Notes under the pieces: model-generated
What the model was told of the DNA's origin: nothing
Seen by the model: only the letters and a program-made list of their open reading frames with translations
The model's database searches: none
Made by a program: the position numbers and the translations under genes
Origin: Lineus longissimus
Lineage: Eukaryota > Nemertea > Pilidiophora > Heteronemertea > Lineidae
Assembly: GCF_910592395.1 (NCBI RefSeq)
Contig: NC_088314.1
Location: forward strand, 16,775,998-16,839,997
DNA length: 64,000 bases
Reading direction: 5' to 3'
Shown here: piece by piece, positions 1 to 11,607 of the stretch
Numbering within the stretch: the stretch's first letter is position 1
Layout: each line of letters starts with the position of its first letter

Positions 1-1168
1 ATCCGACCATATGGTTTTATCACATGGCCAGATACCTGTGCACTTGAAGCCATTGACCGCCGTCTCCATTGACACCGCTCTGATATACGCCTGTCCAAAG
101 ATCTGGCATACATTGGCAACTGCAACTCTCGTCTTCTCTGTCCTCATCCACTTGTCACACTCTTCATTATAGCGGGTCATGAGGGCTTTGTAGAAAACTC
201 TGTCTAATGGTTGCAGGCGATGCGTGGTGTGGGGTGGCAGAGACAACATCACGACACCGTTATCACGTGCAAACTGAATGGCCTGGACATTTTTCGTATG
301 GGAATAGTGTCCATCCAGTATCACTAATGCAGGCTTAGCCTTCGTACATCCGACATGTGCCACGAAGTGCTGCAGCCATTTCAAGAACAGTTCACTGTTG
401 ATCCAACCCGACTCGCTATTCTCAATTATACTCCCTGCGGGTGCCCCACGCTTATAGTAGCCCTTCACTTCTCGTTTGCTTTTGAATATTATCATTGGTG
501 GAGTAAAATTACCTGCAGCACTCATGCAGCAGACAATGGTTGTGGTGGTCCCTCTTTCACCACTCGTGAGAGACCCAACTTGCTTTTTTCCCCGTTTTGC
601 GATGACTTTGCCCGGCCTCTGGACGTTGGTTATCCCCGACTCATCCATGTTATGTATGTTCTCAGGAAGGAAACTGTACCGGTCAATCAACGAGGCTAGT
701 TTTTCATAAAATTCTCCCACGCTTTCCCGATTAAATCCTTCGGCTCTCGCAGTGGAAGTTCCCTCTGATTGGCGTAGGGACAGCGTCGGGTGTCTCTTCA
801 TGAACATTTCATACCAGTGGTGCCCAGCTGATTCCTTCTCTACATTAAAACAGTGTTTTAGTCCATTAGCCTCTGCTAATTGGTAAGCCATTTCCATAAT
901 TGATTTTCTTGATAGACCAATAAGCATGTTTTCCAGCTGCAACGCATAGTCCACCAACATGTCCTCCACTTCAGTTGGCAGAGCACAGGGACGCCCCAAA
1001 ACTTTCACTGTTCCATTGGCATATTTGTTTTTATCCTCCATGTGCCTTTTCAATGTAGCTTTAGGAACCCCATATGTACGGCTGATGGCGTTGATCCCGG
1101 CATCACCATTGTTGTAGGACATGATTGCTCGCTCCATGTCTTCTTTGGTCCATTTCCCATATTTCCCC
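1..1168 (-). CDS. Partial pogo/Tigger-type DDE transposase
   Basis: A continuous reading frame of about 389 codons runs on the minus strand and leaves the window at position 1, so the C-terminus is missing. It begins just after a splice-acceptor-like tract (TTTTTATTTTCAG, AG at 1170-1169). The first residues, GKYGKWTKEDMERAI, lead into a Psq-like helix-turn-helix with GINAISRTYGVPKATLKRH. A CENP-B-like segment follows (WYEMFMKRHPTLSLR). The DDE_1 core then shows NMDESG (Asp near 644), LDGHYSH (Asp near 314) and QPLDRVFYKAL (Asp near 203), about 110 and 37 residues apart. That fits the DDxD triad of pogo/Tigger transposases, which cut and paste DNA at TA sites. No stop or frameshift is visible, so it is either a recently active element or a domesticated gene. 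The upstream exon and terminal inverted repeats were not identified. Confidence 0.85.
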
Positions 1169-1629
1169 CTGAAAATAAAAATCAAACATCACAACTGAAT
1201 TGTTGAAAGAATCGAGTAACATTCAGGGTCATATTTAATTTGTTTCCCAAGAGTGGGAGCAGTGAAACAGGGCACCGAAGGCGCATTTGAGTGGGGGCCT
1301 TCCCCCTGGAAAAATCTGAAAATTTTTGGTCAGAAAATGCGTTTTCCTTTTCCTGCCATTTTGGAGTGAGAATCAGTAATATCTTGCCAAGAAAAAAGCA
1401 CAAAGTTTATGAAGAATATTCCCAAAAATAGAACTTTTTGACATACGATGCTGGAATCTACTTAAAATGAGTATAAATTGCCTGAAAGATGAAGAATAAA
1501 TGTGTCTTACGGGTCAGAATGAGAAGGACAGCTGTTCTATATCAGTTTCAGAATCTGTACTTTTTTCTATTGTGTTGAAAACAAATTCAATATTTATTGC
1601 TCAGGGGAGCAGTAATGAAGTCTTTGGGG

Positions 1630-1899
1630 TCATCGGATAATGTTCCCAGGTGATGGGATGTGTTTTCTGGCTTTCAATTGTTTAAAAGTGCTGGAAAACA
1701 TGCTTATTGGTCTATCAAGTGCTGTAGGTTCATCATTTATCATCATCTGCTTCTCGTAGGCTTTAGCCTTACCTTTTTGGCTTGTTGGGCCCCGTTTCCT
1801 CGTTTTCGGTGGCCATGGCAACTGCGTGCTGTCTGTAAGGGGGCCTAAGCCGGGCTTTTCCTGAAATAATAAGCCTTTGTGTAATTTGAGATGTTCCAA
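1630..1899 (-). other. Short basic ORF with nearby poly(A) signal; possible 3' coding end
   Basis: An 89-codon minus-strand frame has a basic, Pro-rich middle (KTRKRGPTSQKGKAKAYEKQ). A poly(A)-type AATAAA lies about 40 bases past its stop. The composition resembles the charged tail found after the DDE core in pogo-like proteins, so it may be the 3' end of a second, mostly lost element lying upstream of the transposase exon. It abuts a MITE at 1903. I do not recognise a domain and the call is weak. Confidence 0.2.
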
Positions 1900-1902
1900 T
1901 AT

Positions 1903-2341
1903 GTTGCCCTAATTTGGACCACCCTTTCCCTAAATTGGACTACTGGTCCAATTTAGGGCACGCTTGCTGGTCCATATTAGGGCATGCGTGCAGGTGGGTG
2001 TATTCCTGCATGCATTCCAGGGGGCAAAGAGTTATTTTCCAGGCCATGCTTTATAATTGTGTATAGGCTACTAACTAATGTATTTATCACAGAGAGATTC
2101 AGTTCTCTTGTTTCCTGGCGCTGTGGCCCTCCCTGAAACCAGGTTGCAAACTATTAGTTGAGGAGCATAAAACTAATTCTTACCTTTATTCAAAAATTTC
2201 CGCCAAGAAACTTTCTACATTGCAGCCATTTCCATTTTAGTGTGAAACTCATCCCCTAGATGGCTCCACAGCTCACTGGTGTAAATGAATGCTGAGAATT
2301 GATGGTGGTCCAATTTAGGGGGTGGTCCAAATTAGGCGAAC
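1903..2341. mobile_element. MITE-like element with about 35-bp terminal inverted repeats
   Basis: The left end (1903-1940) reads GTTGCCCTAATTTGGACCAC and continues to CTAAATTGGAC. The right end (2308-2341) is its reverse complement with a few changes. Partial copies of the same motif lie inside the left end (about 1945-1985). There is no coding capacity. The structure is that of a non-autonomous DNA transposon of about 440 bp. No clear target-site duplication was found. Confidence 0.6.
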
Positions 2342-4636
2342 CTCCCCTACTGATGATTTTTGGCATCTTTAGTCTCCTCTTATTCAGGGCATTTGTATGA
2401 GATATCATGTGGGTGAACATTCCAGTTAGTTGATGTTGTCAAATGTAGGTACTGTTCACGACTGCTAGACAATGTGCATTCTTTCAGATGCCACTAATCT
2501 GTTTCCCATATGTGACCCGTCACAACAAAACATTGAGGCGGACTGTTTGTTCATTTCTCTATTGTCTGCCTTTTGTGAAATATGAGCACATCAATTTCTT
2601 CCATTATCTCCTGGTGTCATTTAGGCTCATCATGCGCCTGGTTTTGCTCTGATGGGTCACATGTTATTGGAAAACTGATGACATAACCCGACTGGTTTGT
2701 TTACCTTCTTGAGGGTAAAAAGTAGGTGATTACAAACTAAGAAAGCCCACACAAGTCTGTTGGCCAGTAGATGTGATAGGAGTAGTGTGAAATAACCTTC
2801 ACATCACATCAGTTTTGTCAGTGGAACATATGGGTCACACTAAACAGCGTCCACCAGGTTTAAAAGCATATCAAAGTCATCAAAATAAAATGTAATGGTC
2901 ATAAACGATATAAGCAGGACATTTTCCAAATTTCCTGATTGTTTCATGGCATTTGTGTGCTCGATTAGTGAGTTGTAACAGCGTCCACCATCTCTTCGGC
3001 GGCCGTGTTGGATTTGACCTGGAGGAAATGATAGGGCTTCCCAATACAACAGGAGGCCTGTGATTTTAGACAACATCTCCCTTATCTTACACCCAAATGT
3101 CATGAAATTTTCAGGAGATGTGTTTTATGGTGTACTTATTAAGTTTATGGCTACTAAATTTTATTTTTAAGACTTTAAACCCGTCCAGCTGGTTGGCGCT
3201 GGTGGACGCTGTTTAGGATGACCGGCACATACCCCATGTGGCAAGTGCGTTGCGATTTAGAACAATATTGCTAGATGGTTTCTACACAGACGACACTTAC
3301 TGCAAGATGCTCGTGCTCCAGTTGCGTTGGTACGCTGTGGGGGTGGACTCCCGCTCTCCCCTTCCATTCACACCTCATTCGCTCTCACACAAACCTCCCC
3401 CCTCTACGGTGTGTTCTTACTCAATGGATGGGCCCTTTCTAAATATTTCTTGATATTCTATTAATAATTCACAGCCAATTGAGTGTGACCATCTAGTATT
3501 TACCATAACATTGCAGAGATGCAGAAATAGAGGGCCCTAGATTCTGGAATTGAAACGATGTATTATTTTAAAAATTAAGTAGGCATTTCAAATGCTCTTT
3601 TAAATGGCTTTCCGTTTAATAGCAATTTGGTATGGATATCCATGCGAACAAGTCAACTGAGGTAAAACTAACTTGTTAACTCCTGATAAAAAACAGGTTG
3701 AGCATCTGCCAAATACTACGATCACTTAACTAAAACTCCAAATTTCGTTGACCAGCCACATTTTCCTCAAAGTTGATTGTATTCTGCATCTTTTGAATCC
3801 AGGACAGAAAACTTGATACAGACTTTAAATAATGTGGATGCATCACCATATCAAATTGCATCAACCATGGATTGTATGCCTGGTATGGATTGCCATACTT
3901 GTTGTGTTTGAGATAGGTATGGATATCCATACTTAAATAATCATATGACCAAGAATTCAAAATGGCAAACGCTGTGTACATGGACATCCATACCAGAATG
4001 TTTCGCATGGAAATCCATCTTCTTCCAGGCTGTTTTATACAAATGGCTGAGTGTGTACATGGTATGATGTTATACAACTGTATTTTGTGGACCAATCTGT
4101 TTTACATTGTTTTTCTACTGTTTATATTAGGTGTGCCTAGGCTATCTTTTTAATACCAACCTTTTGGTGCATGCATTTATTGATGTACATAAATACTCAA
4201 TAAAATATCATAAAAAACAATGACTGTTTTTTTATGTTGTAGAGCAATATGGCTTTGGCCATACTGCTCTGGGCTCTGTGGTCAACCAACAAGCAGTTGT
4301 GAATGAGTTCGGTCCCCTGTCTGGACAATACATTCATTCGCCAGGGCTGCTCGACTGGATAAAAATACACATGTACATCTTCCGATAATTCACAAAAAAT
4401 AGTGAGATCTCATTGTTCTCGACTTCTATCACAAAATTCGGCCTTGGCCACCTGCACTTGGCCAGCTTAGCAATAACGTAGCAAGTGTGAGGGGTCATAA
4501 TTTGAGGCCTCATACTGGCACCACTAGGGTTACTCTGCCAGTTAGGTAAGGATCTTCGATCTGCGCCGAGTTGGATTTGGAGTTCCTATTTGAGATAAAC
4601 CATCCATTATCTATGTATGCAACTTATTGGTCGACT
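2342..4636. other. Non-coding stretch with a short inverted repeat
   Basis: No convincing gene is seen. A motif near CTAAACAGCGTCCACCAG occurs at about 2842-2860, again in part at about 2976-2990, and inverted at about 3201-3219. It may bound a decayed MITE of about 390 bp. Between 3600 and 4010 the motif TATGGATATCCAT and close variants recur. Short open frames here lack domain features. Confidence 0.4.
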
Positions 4637-5051
4637 GAGAAATTGGAATTCATCCTTGTGATAAACCCATTCAGTGTGAACTCTGTGACTGGGTCATCTG
4701 AGGAATATGGATTCATACTGGTGACAAACTATTCAGTATGAACTCAAGTGATTGTGGCCGCCTGAGAGATTCACACCAGTGATAAACCATTGAATGTGAA
4801 CACAAGGGACTCTGGTCATCTGGGAGATATTGATTCATACTGGTGATAAACCATTCAGTGTGAACACAAGGGACTCCGGTCATCTGAGGGATATGGGATC
4901 ATATCACTGGTGATAAACCATTCAATGTGAACTCCAGTGACTGTGATCATCTGAGAGAAATATTCATACTGGTGATAAACTATTGAATGTGAACGCAAGG
5001 GACTCTGGTCATCTGGGAGATATGGATTCATACTGGTGATAAACCATTCAA
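4637..5051 (+). repeat. Degenerate tandem repeat of about 62 bp that recalls zinc-finger linkers
   Basis: About seven imperfect copies carry ATTCATACTGGTGATAAACC, then ATTCAGTGTGAAC, a GACTCTGGTCATCTG-like block and GAGATATGG. One frame of the first part reads IHTGDKPF, like the TGEKP linker joining C2H2 zinc fingers, and the later part reads DSGHL. A real finger module is 84 bp; these units are shorter, lack the paired Cys and His spacing, and are not in one open frame. It is either a relic of a zinc-finger array or a coincidental minisatellite. Confidence 0.6.
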
Positions 5052-5171
5052 GCGCTCGAGATAATTCCAGAAAATTTGTTTATGTAATGTCCTCTACCAG
5101 CCAACAGAGTCATACTCGCTGAACAGAACCCTATTGCGGGCCCTGTTCTATACATGAGAAGGATGCGAACA

Positions 5172-5391
5172 TTAAAGGGGGGACTATGGGCAGGAGCAGA
5201 GGGGCTAATTTGGCCATTTCAAGCAACTAATATACTCAGTTAGGGGCCTGGGTCATGTCAGATTCAGCACTAAATATATTGTATCATGCATCATTTTGAC
5301 GTACTGTGAGATGTGAGAGAACCCTATTGGCGATCGGACTTCGTGTAACTTTATCTTGCCTGCCTGGCTGCTGCCCATATTGTCCCTTTAA
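5172..5391. mobile_element. Short MITE with TTAA ends
   Basis: TTAAAGGGGGGACTATGGGC at 5172 is mirrored by GCCCATATTGTCCCTTTAA at 5373-5391, giving imperfect inverted repeats of about 27 bp flanked by TTAA, the target used by piggyBac-type transposons. The 220-bp body has no open frame. Family assignment is inferred from the ends only. Confidence 0.5.
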
Positions 5392-5836
5392 CATCTGATT
5401 TCGTCAGGGTCATGAGGATGGTCTATCCATGACAACAAGGTCACTGGTCATGTGGTCAGCTTCGCCTATTTATGAGGAAGTTTGTAGTTTGCTACATTTT
5501 CACATCTCACAAAAAGATAAACATTTGTTTAATATTTGAATGATGCGACCGGTAAATCGCCCCTTTAACTTTAAAAACGGTCCTGTTTACATGATGTCTT
5601 TTCCTGCGATCAGCGATTTTCGTTCGATTACTTGCGCCGCGTCTATACTACCATACTGAACTTCCAGCGGTATTGCATTGCCTCGACAGCACTCGTTTAC
5701 CACCGCCACTATGACACGTGTCGCACGCCAATATTGCCTCTTATCTGGCGCGCCGGGGAAACGCGGCGCGAATAATCGAACACGCTAGGTGCAGCTTACA
5801 GTATATCGCATTGATAGAGTATCAGTGAAATCGATT
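5392..5836. other. Downstream flank of the protease gene
   Basis: No gene is seen. This is the 3' flank of the minus-strand protease gene. An ATTAAA-type poly(A) variant on the minus strand occurs near 5527-5533; a canonical AATAAA was not found. A GC-rich patch (GGCGCGCCGGGGAAACGCGG) lies near 5747. Confidence 0.3.
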
Positions 5837-7147
5837 TCATATCCGACATATTCCGAGTTTCCCTCCAGAGGTTGCAATCATATTGCAAATGTCTTCAATC
5901 TTCCACCAAGTGAGTTTGTTAATAACCGTAAAACTCTGACTACGATTTCTGTTAGCTGTCACAAAATTGGATACAATTCCCACGATCTGTTTAGTGCTGT
6001 CCGCACCGTCCAACAAGACTGCGGCCCCGGAGCTGCCCCTTGCCGTGTCACACTTACTAAAAACAATATTCCCGTTCAGGCCAACATCTCGTGACTCAAT
6101 ATCGCAAGATGATTGCAGGAGAAACGTCCAGCGGTTGGCTGGGTAGAAAAATTGAACACGCCTCTTAGCGTCGATTTCATTAGAAATGAATTGTAAACCT
6201 CCATTGACGAGTTTTGTTGGCGAAGTTAACTCTATCACAGCGTAATCGAAGGTTGTTTTCGCGATAGGTCCATCGGTTTGGATCCATCCCAATGGGATGT
6301 TGATTTTTTTCGCGTAGAAGACGTTATATCCGACTCTGGACGTCACCAAAACTCTGAGCTTTGATGTTGTTGTTTTGTACTCGTCTCCGTCATGTAAGCA
6401 GTGTGCAGCGGTGAGGACGTGGCGAGTTGTGAGAAGGGTTCCAGTACAACCTGTGGACAACATGACCACGTTCGAAAATGGTGGTCGTCTGCGTCGAGAA
6501 TTCGGAACGCGGACAGTGTTGTCGTGGCCGAAGATAAACCGACTCGGACGACTTTTAGGACTTCGTTTTCGACGGTGTTTTTTCTGTCGTCTGCTAAACC
6601 CTTCAATTTGGTTCATACCGTCTGCATCTGCGTTCAAAATTGCCGCGAAATCATCGCGGCTTTTCTGTATCTGATCTCGCAGAGACTTAGACTTCGGGTC
6701 GAACGGAATATTTAGTCGCCTACCATCTCGTAACATACATTCAAATCCAAAAAACAAATTCAAATCGACACTTTTTGCGGGTAATTGCATTTGCCGCTGC
6801 CTACCACTTGCCAAGTTCTTCAAATCTCCTTTCCTAGTGTACGACTTTGAATTGTTCTTCGAGTTTCCCACTTTCCGGCCGCGAAGGGCAGTCCGTTTCC
6901 GCTGTGGTTTGGGCTCTGAAGACCGTGTCCGAATTGATGACTTAAAACCCCTCTGCGTTCGAGCTGCGAGAAAGTCGGCTTGAATATCAATGACATCAGT
7001 GGAGCTCCTTCGTTCTGAAAGGCTACGCTGCAATCGTGGCCAAGGAGAGCTCATTTTTCGAATCGGACCGCAGTCTATGCCCCCGACAAAGAGAGAGACA
7101 AGATGTACAAGTAAAAATAACTTGTCTTTAAACTGTTTGAATTTCAT
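5837..7147 (-). CDS. Secreted trypsin-like serine protease, PRSS23/PRSS35-like
   Basis: This is an intact, intronless frame of 436 residues starting at the ATG at 7147. A basic N-end followed by FLLVHLVSLFVGG (about residues 11-23) looks like a signal peptide, so the product is probably secreted. Residues 30-225 form a basic, low-complexity pro-region rich in Arg, Lys and Ser, ending in RRRR (about 218-221), a likely proprotein-convertase cleavage site. The S1 domain follows, with TAAHC (His249), TTFDYAVIEL (Asp301) and GSSGAA (Ser373), a complete catalytic triad. The GxSGA form in place of GDSGG, the long basic pro-region and the single-exon structure match the PRSS23/PRSS35 group. PRSS35 is reported to lack the catalytic Ser; this protein keeps it. 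The substrate is unknown. Upstream sequence (7148-7400) shows no clear TATA box. Confidence 0.85.
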   Translation of the reverse strand: MKFKQFKDKLFLLVHLVSLFVGGIDCGPIRKMSSPWPRLQRSLSERRSSTDVIDIQADFLAARTQRGFKSSIRTRSSEPKPQRKRTALRGRKVGNSKNNSKSYTRKGDLKNLASGRQRQMQLPAKSVDLNLFFGFECMLRDGRRLNIPFDPKSKSLRDQIQKSRDDFAAILNADADGMNQIEGFSRRQKKHRRKRSPKSRPSRFIFGHDNTVRVPNSRRRRPPFSNVVMLSTGCTGTLLTTRHVLTAAHCLHDGDEYKTTTSKLRVLVTSRVGYNVFYAKKINIPLGWIQTDGPIAKTTFDYAVIELTSPTKLVNGGLQFISNEIDAKRRVQFFYPANRWTFLLQSSCDIESRDVGLNGNIVFSKCDTARGSSGAAVLLDGADSTKQIVGIVSNFVTANRNRSQSFTVINKLTWWKIEDICNMIATSGGKLGICRI

Positions 7148-8885
7148 TTTGATGCGTCTCGGATAATGCGGGGATAATGTTACCCAATCCTATCTTTCTT
7201 GCAAGACGTCTCGGGATTGAATATTGTCGGGCGGCTAGAGCTCTTGTTGCAAGGCATGCACTGCGCGGAATCATCTCGATCTTTCTCATTCGCGCGTATT
7301 ACCATGTAAGCAGCGCGAGAGCCAATCCCATTCCCGTTCTTACATAGAATGTGTCAATTTGTCACATTTTACCGTACGGTAACCACATCCGTCCCCGACC
7401 CGGGACGAGTTCGTTCTCCCCACCATCCGGTGAAAATCACCAACCAATAGGCCTATGCAGGCAGCCCTGGAGGTCGACCCCCCTCACTCTAGCAGATTAA
7501 AGGCGGGCCAGTGCTCGTAAGAACATTCTAAAATGACCCCCCCTTTCTAGGGGATTGCCATCTAAATGTTGACCCCCCCTTTATGGGCGACTTCTTCGTG
7601 AGAAATCACCTTTTTCAACATGTAGTCCTAGGCCCCTATTTCATGTAATTTTCATTATTCATGAGCTTTATACTGAAAACAAGGTAAAATCATTAAAGAG
7701 GCAAATAGGTCACATATATATTTTAATGAAAAAGCACCCCTGGCAGTATGATATGCATTGAACAGGATACGATCCCTCCTTACTGATTGGCTCACACTTG
7801 TTGGTCTTCGTGCAAGGGGCGCTGCCAAACAGTGTTTTTTTTCTGAAATGACACATGTATTGCAGGCATTCCTGGACTGCACCCTCAACATCCCAAGCTA
7901 GTTTATGCACGATAGGATTACATTAGCTTGCCCAATACTATGCCACTTCAAAATATTGTGGGATAATGAAGGCGCGAGGGTATAGGTGGCGTCGAAGTGG
8001 GTGAAAACGTTGAAATCAGTGCTTTTGGGGTCCAATATCTCATTGTGCCAACAAAAAAGCCGTTTCGCGATCCCTCGTCTGCCATTTTGAAAAGATGTAG
8101 AACGCGCAATAATTACATGCCATTATGATCATTGTTGGCCGTCGATTGTTCCCGTTGTTGTAAGCCAACTGTGGCAGAGTCAGTAGGTCGAGTGAGACTA
8201 AGCAACGATGATCACCATTGACGACGCGTGGAGAATGTTGCAATGGAACTGGCCAATTGTGGTTCTGCACGGTTAAAGGGCTCAGTAAACAATTAAATCT
8301 ACTATAGGTTCCGTGTACAATTTGTGTACATCCATTTTCGTGATTTAAAAAAAAATTCAATTCTGCGATTTTCATCAAACTTTGCAGAAGTGTTGTCCTA
8401 TATCTTGTCAATGTCAAAAGTGAATTTTAGAAAGTTCCAATGTTTCTAAATTGTCTTATATTAGCGTTTCGTGAAACATGCCAGAATATGACACGATGCG
8501 GGGCCGTGTTTACTGCCTGTGAGAGAATATCTTTCCGACCCCGTAAAATCTAGAAAAGGAGTTCCTATTTCAAAAGCGACCTGAATCATGTTAGTTGATA
8601 TCATTCAAAATCAAAAAGCCTAAAATAATGTTTGCAAACCAAATAACTAACTTTCCAGGTAGTATTTAGGCATGACAGGGCTTTTTAAAATGTCATCACA
8701 TTTGTCCCTGTACCACGCTACCACTGAACAGTTAAGGTCTCTGAATAATTCATGCAGTAACCATTCTCCCGTGAAAGACAGTTGCTTACGCTACACAAAA
8801 ATCAATACAAAATCGAGGGTCTACCATTGAATTTTGAGATATGTTGAATTTTGCACAAATAAGTAAATAAAAAAAAGCAATAAAA
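7148..8885. other. Gene-poor stretch
   Basis: This includes the promoter side of the protease gene, with no obvious core promoter motif. C-rich patches (for example GACCCCCCCTTT) occur twice near 7530-7585. Several short frames on both strands (7655-7910, 8040-8417) show no recognisable domain. I see no supported gene. Confidence 0.4.
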
Positions 8886-8889
8886 ACAA

Positions 8890-8990
8890 AAAGTGCTTAA
8901 TTGTTTGGGTCCTTCTGAGATTCGAACTCGCACCATTTGTCATTGTGCATCGCTGATCTTGTTTACTGACCAAAAACAAGTGCGTTTCTT
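8890..8990 (-). repeat. Possible tRNA-derived SINE remnant
   Basis: On the minus strand GAGTTCGAATCTC resembles the B box (T-loop) of a tRNA promoter, preceded by TGGTCAGTAAAC as a weak A-box-like motif. The acceptor stem cannot be paired, so it is not a functional tRNA. A SINE head or tRNA relic is the most economical reading. Confidence 0.3.
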
Positions 8991-9486
8991 ACTTGATGAC
9001 GTCAGGCGAAGTCACTGAGCTCTGGTTGGCTGTCAATGTACACAATGGTACGAACCTACCTGTAAAAAAAAAACTCGCCCCAGCCCGTAAACTGAGCCAC
9101 ATCACCGCTTGTAGAAAAGTAGTACTCAATAGTGGTGTTATATTGAAAAGTTTGGTGCTTTATAGTAGCGTAAGATTAAATATTTTTGTTCGAAATACTT
9201 TTATGAACCAATTTATTCTATCGATCTCCGTAAAAACGAATATTTTAGAATTGTTTAAGTAGTACACTGAAGTGGGTTAATATCTAGGGATTCCCCAGGT
9301 TTCGGGGATTCCCAGATCGGAATTCAGCACCACGAGGATGGTGGTGAGGCGGTCAATGCTTGAATATTACCTTTGTTTTGGAGAATATTTCATTATAAAC
9401 ATGCCTCACCCACCTCCTGGCATATGTTTTGGATAATTAATGGTCCTCCCAGTTCCACAGATCATCACCCTAAGGAAATCAGGGGT

Positions 9487-9920
9487 TAACTTTCGCTTCC
9501 CCGGCCCTGCACACAAACCCCTGAGACATTCGCCTTCATTTGGTAAAGTACTGGCGTACATCACCTTTAAGTCAGCGCCGAGATTAAACTATCAACCTCG
9601 GTTCTAGTACCGTACTTCTATGATTTGTATGAATGAAAACCGCACTGAGGTCTCTTAGAATCAAGGTTGCAGTGCCGCACCTCGAAGGAGACACTGCTCT
9701 CTCGTTATGATCAAATCATGCGAGTCATTCTCCAAAGCAGCGATAACATTCAAGCATAGGACTACTATCACTACTACTATCCACTGGTCCGGAGCGAATT
9801 AGGATATCGTTTTTGAAATGTAAGCGACGCTCTGATTGGGCGCACTTACATCTGCACTGGCTACTTCACCAAATGAGGGCGAATATATCAGGGGTTTGTG
9901 TGCAGGGCCGGAGAAGCAAA
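9487..9920. mobile_element. Foldback or MITE-like element with arms of about 65 bp
   Basis: The left arm (about 9491-9556) includes CCGGCCCTGCACACAAACCC. The right arm (about 9856-9920) contains its reverse complement, GGGTTTGTGTGCAGGGCCGG, and the pairing continues inward through the CGCCTTCATTTGGT region. The 300-bp spacer has no coding potential. Outer boundaries and target-site duplication are uncertain. Confidence 0.55.
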
Positions 9921-9939
9921 CATAAAACTGTACGCACTA

Positions 9940-10175
9940 TTAAAGGACTATTGGCATTATCAATGGCAATATTACCCAGCTGTCGGCTGCCCATTCACCT
10001 CCTATTCTACATAAGTAGTTTCCATCAACAAATTGAACGAAAAAAATGAAAAATTCAAACTCCGACTGAATTAATATCACGCTATTCCGATGTTGACTCC
10101 GATGTTGACCCGAGTTAGCTCTCCACGCATCGACTCTTTCCACGTGGAATGATGCACTAGGTCTCACTAGCCAGT
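9940..10175 (+). repeat. Dispersed repeat, copy A
   Basis: It starts near ATTAAAGGACTATTGGCATT and contains GCAATATTACCCAGCTGTC, CATAAGTAGTTTCCATCAAC and a CCACGTGGAA-like motif. The same order of blocks recurs at 21995-22205 with about 85% similarity by eye. Both are non-coding, so this is a dispersed repeat family, possibly a MITE or SINE. Confidence 0.6.
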
Positions 10176-11607
10176 GCAATGGCCGGGCCTACCTGGCTCC
10201 ACAAATGGCGCGACGTCATTTCATGCATACCCCTGTTCAAGTGGCTGTCGACCTTGCAGAATATCACTCTCACACATAAACCTATTCATTTCTGAATAGC
10301 TTGTCGCTTCTAGAATACATCTGGCCAGCTTTCATTGTTATCAAGTAATTCAGTCATGAGTACATGGGGGCAGCACAATACATGAGACACCCTGTACATC
10401 GATGAAAATTTCACCTTGCCGCCTTATAACTTGACAATTAACATGGATGGTGAAATAATATGTTTATAAACTTCTACTTATCACCTTGAGAAAGCCAAAT
10501 AATAACAATTTTAAATTTTGATACCAAAATAGGGTGCCGTTGCGGCTTTTCTTTGAGCATTTTGACCGCGAAGTCTCACCATGAGAACGTGCACTCTGAC
10601 AGGAACCAGTTCATGTCAACATCCGATTGAGCTATAAATAGCATGCGAGGCCTGGTCACTGCGGACGTGCACAGAAGAAGCTGATATTTTCCTCAAATAA
10701 TCGTCAGAGCTACCTCTTCACAAAATACCCAGGACACCGACATTTGAACATGCAGCAATAGCGATATGATAGGCTTATTTGTATCCATGGTAATCACCTG
10801 AGATTGAAAAACTTTTTTTTTAACCCCCCAATGTTGACCTGATCACCACTGGCTAGTGAGACCCTAGTAAGGCGTCTTCCCCTTGACGTCTTTGCGCTGT
10901 GGATTTTTTCCGACGTCACGCTGATAGCGCTTGATAGGTGGCGCTACACAGTGCGGCGGAGGACGGTGTCAAGGGCAGCGTCAAATAGGCCCCAGGCAAC
11001 CGACACGAGGTAGTCTTTCAGTTCCTGCTGAGGCCTAATCATACATCACAGGCACCATAATCCATACCTTTCTGGATTCATATGAATACAGAGAAGAGAA
11101 GTCTACAGCATTTTCTTTGCATTTAATTCACAAGTGCACCGATAGGTGGCGCCACCTTTGACACCACTTGGCTCCTGAAAAAATGGTAAATAATTGACCA
11201 AGAAATGGCATGATGTGTGCGATCTTCAAATGGGCCTCCATCGGTTCAAAATGAATGATTTGGGAATGCCATTACCACCGGCAGATAGCCAAATGCATCT
11301 AGTTTCTTCATTTGATGTGAAAACATGGGGTCATCTCGGCTATTTAATTTGGACGAGCATAATTGACACTGGCACAACTACGCCCAACTTCGCGTGGCAG
11401 ATGGAAGGTATGTTACATAATTATTGAGGATATACTGAGGATTGAAACCCGCTTCAAATGGCACAGATGCTAGGCTCATAAAATCGCCAAAGATCCCTCT
11501 GCACATGGAAACTATGACCAGGGCGTCAAAGTTAATAAAATTTGTAACAGGTTGGACCCATTCATGAACATGGAAACGGCCTGCGTCTTAAGAACTACAT
11601 TTCTCTT
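10176..11607. other. Gene-poor stretch
   Basis: A fragment of the sequence flanking copy A of the dispersed repeat (CACTGGCTAGTGAGACC) reappears near 10848. Two occurrences of GATAGGTGGCGC (about 10934 and 11140) are visible. The 77-codon frame at 11194-11427 has no recognisable domain. No gene is supported. Confidence 0.35.
10633..10640 (+). promoter_or_regulatory. Isolated TATA-box-like motif
   Basis: GCTATAAATAGC matches a strong TATA box on the plus strand, with a moderately GC-rich stretch 30 bases downstream. No convincing coding exon follows within 1 kb, so this may be chance or the promoter of a transposon or non-coding transcript. Confidence 0.2.

Noticed and set aside
8890-8990. 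Possible functional tRNA gene
   Set aside because: B-box-like motif present but acceptor and D arms do not pair; treated as a SINE or tRNA relic.
11194-11427. 77-codon frame downstream of the TATA-like motif
   Set aside because: No domain, no splice sites fitting a gene and 550 bases from the motif; not supported.
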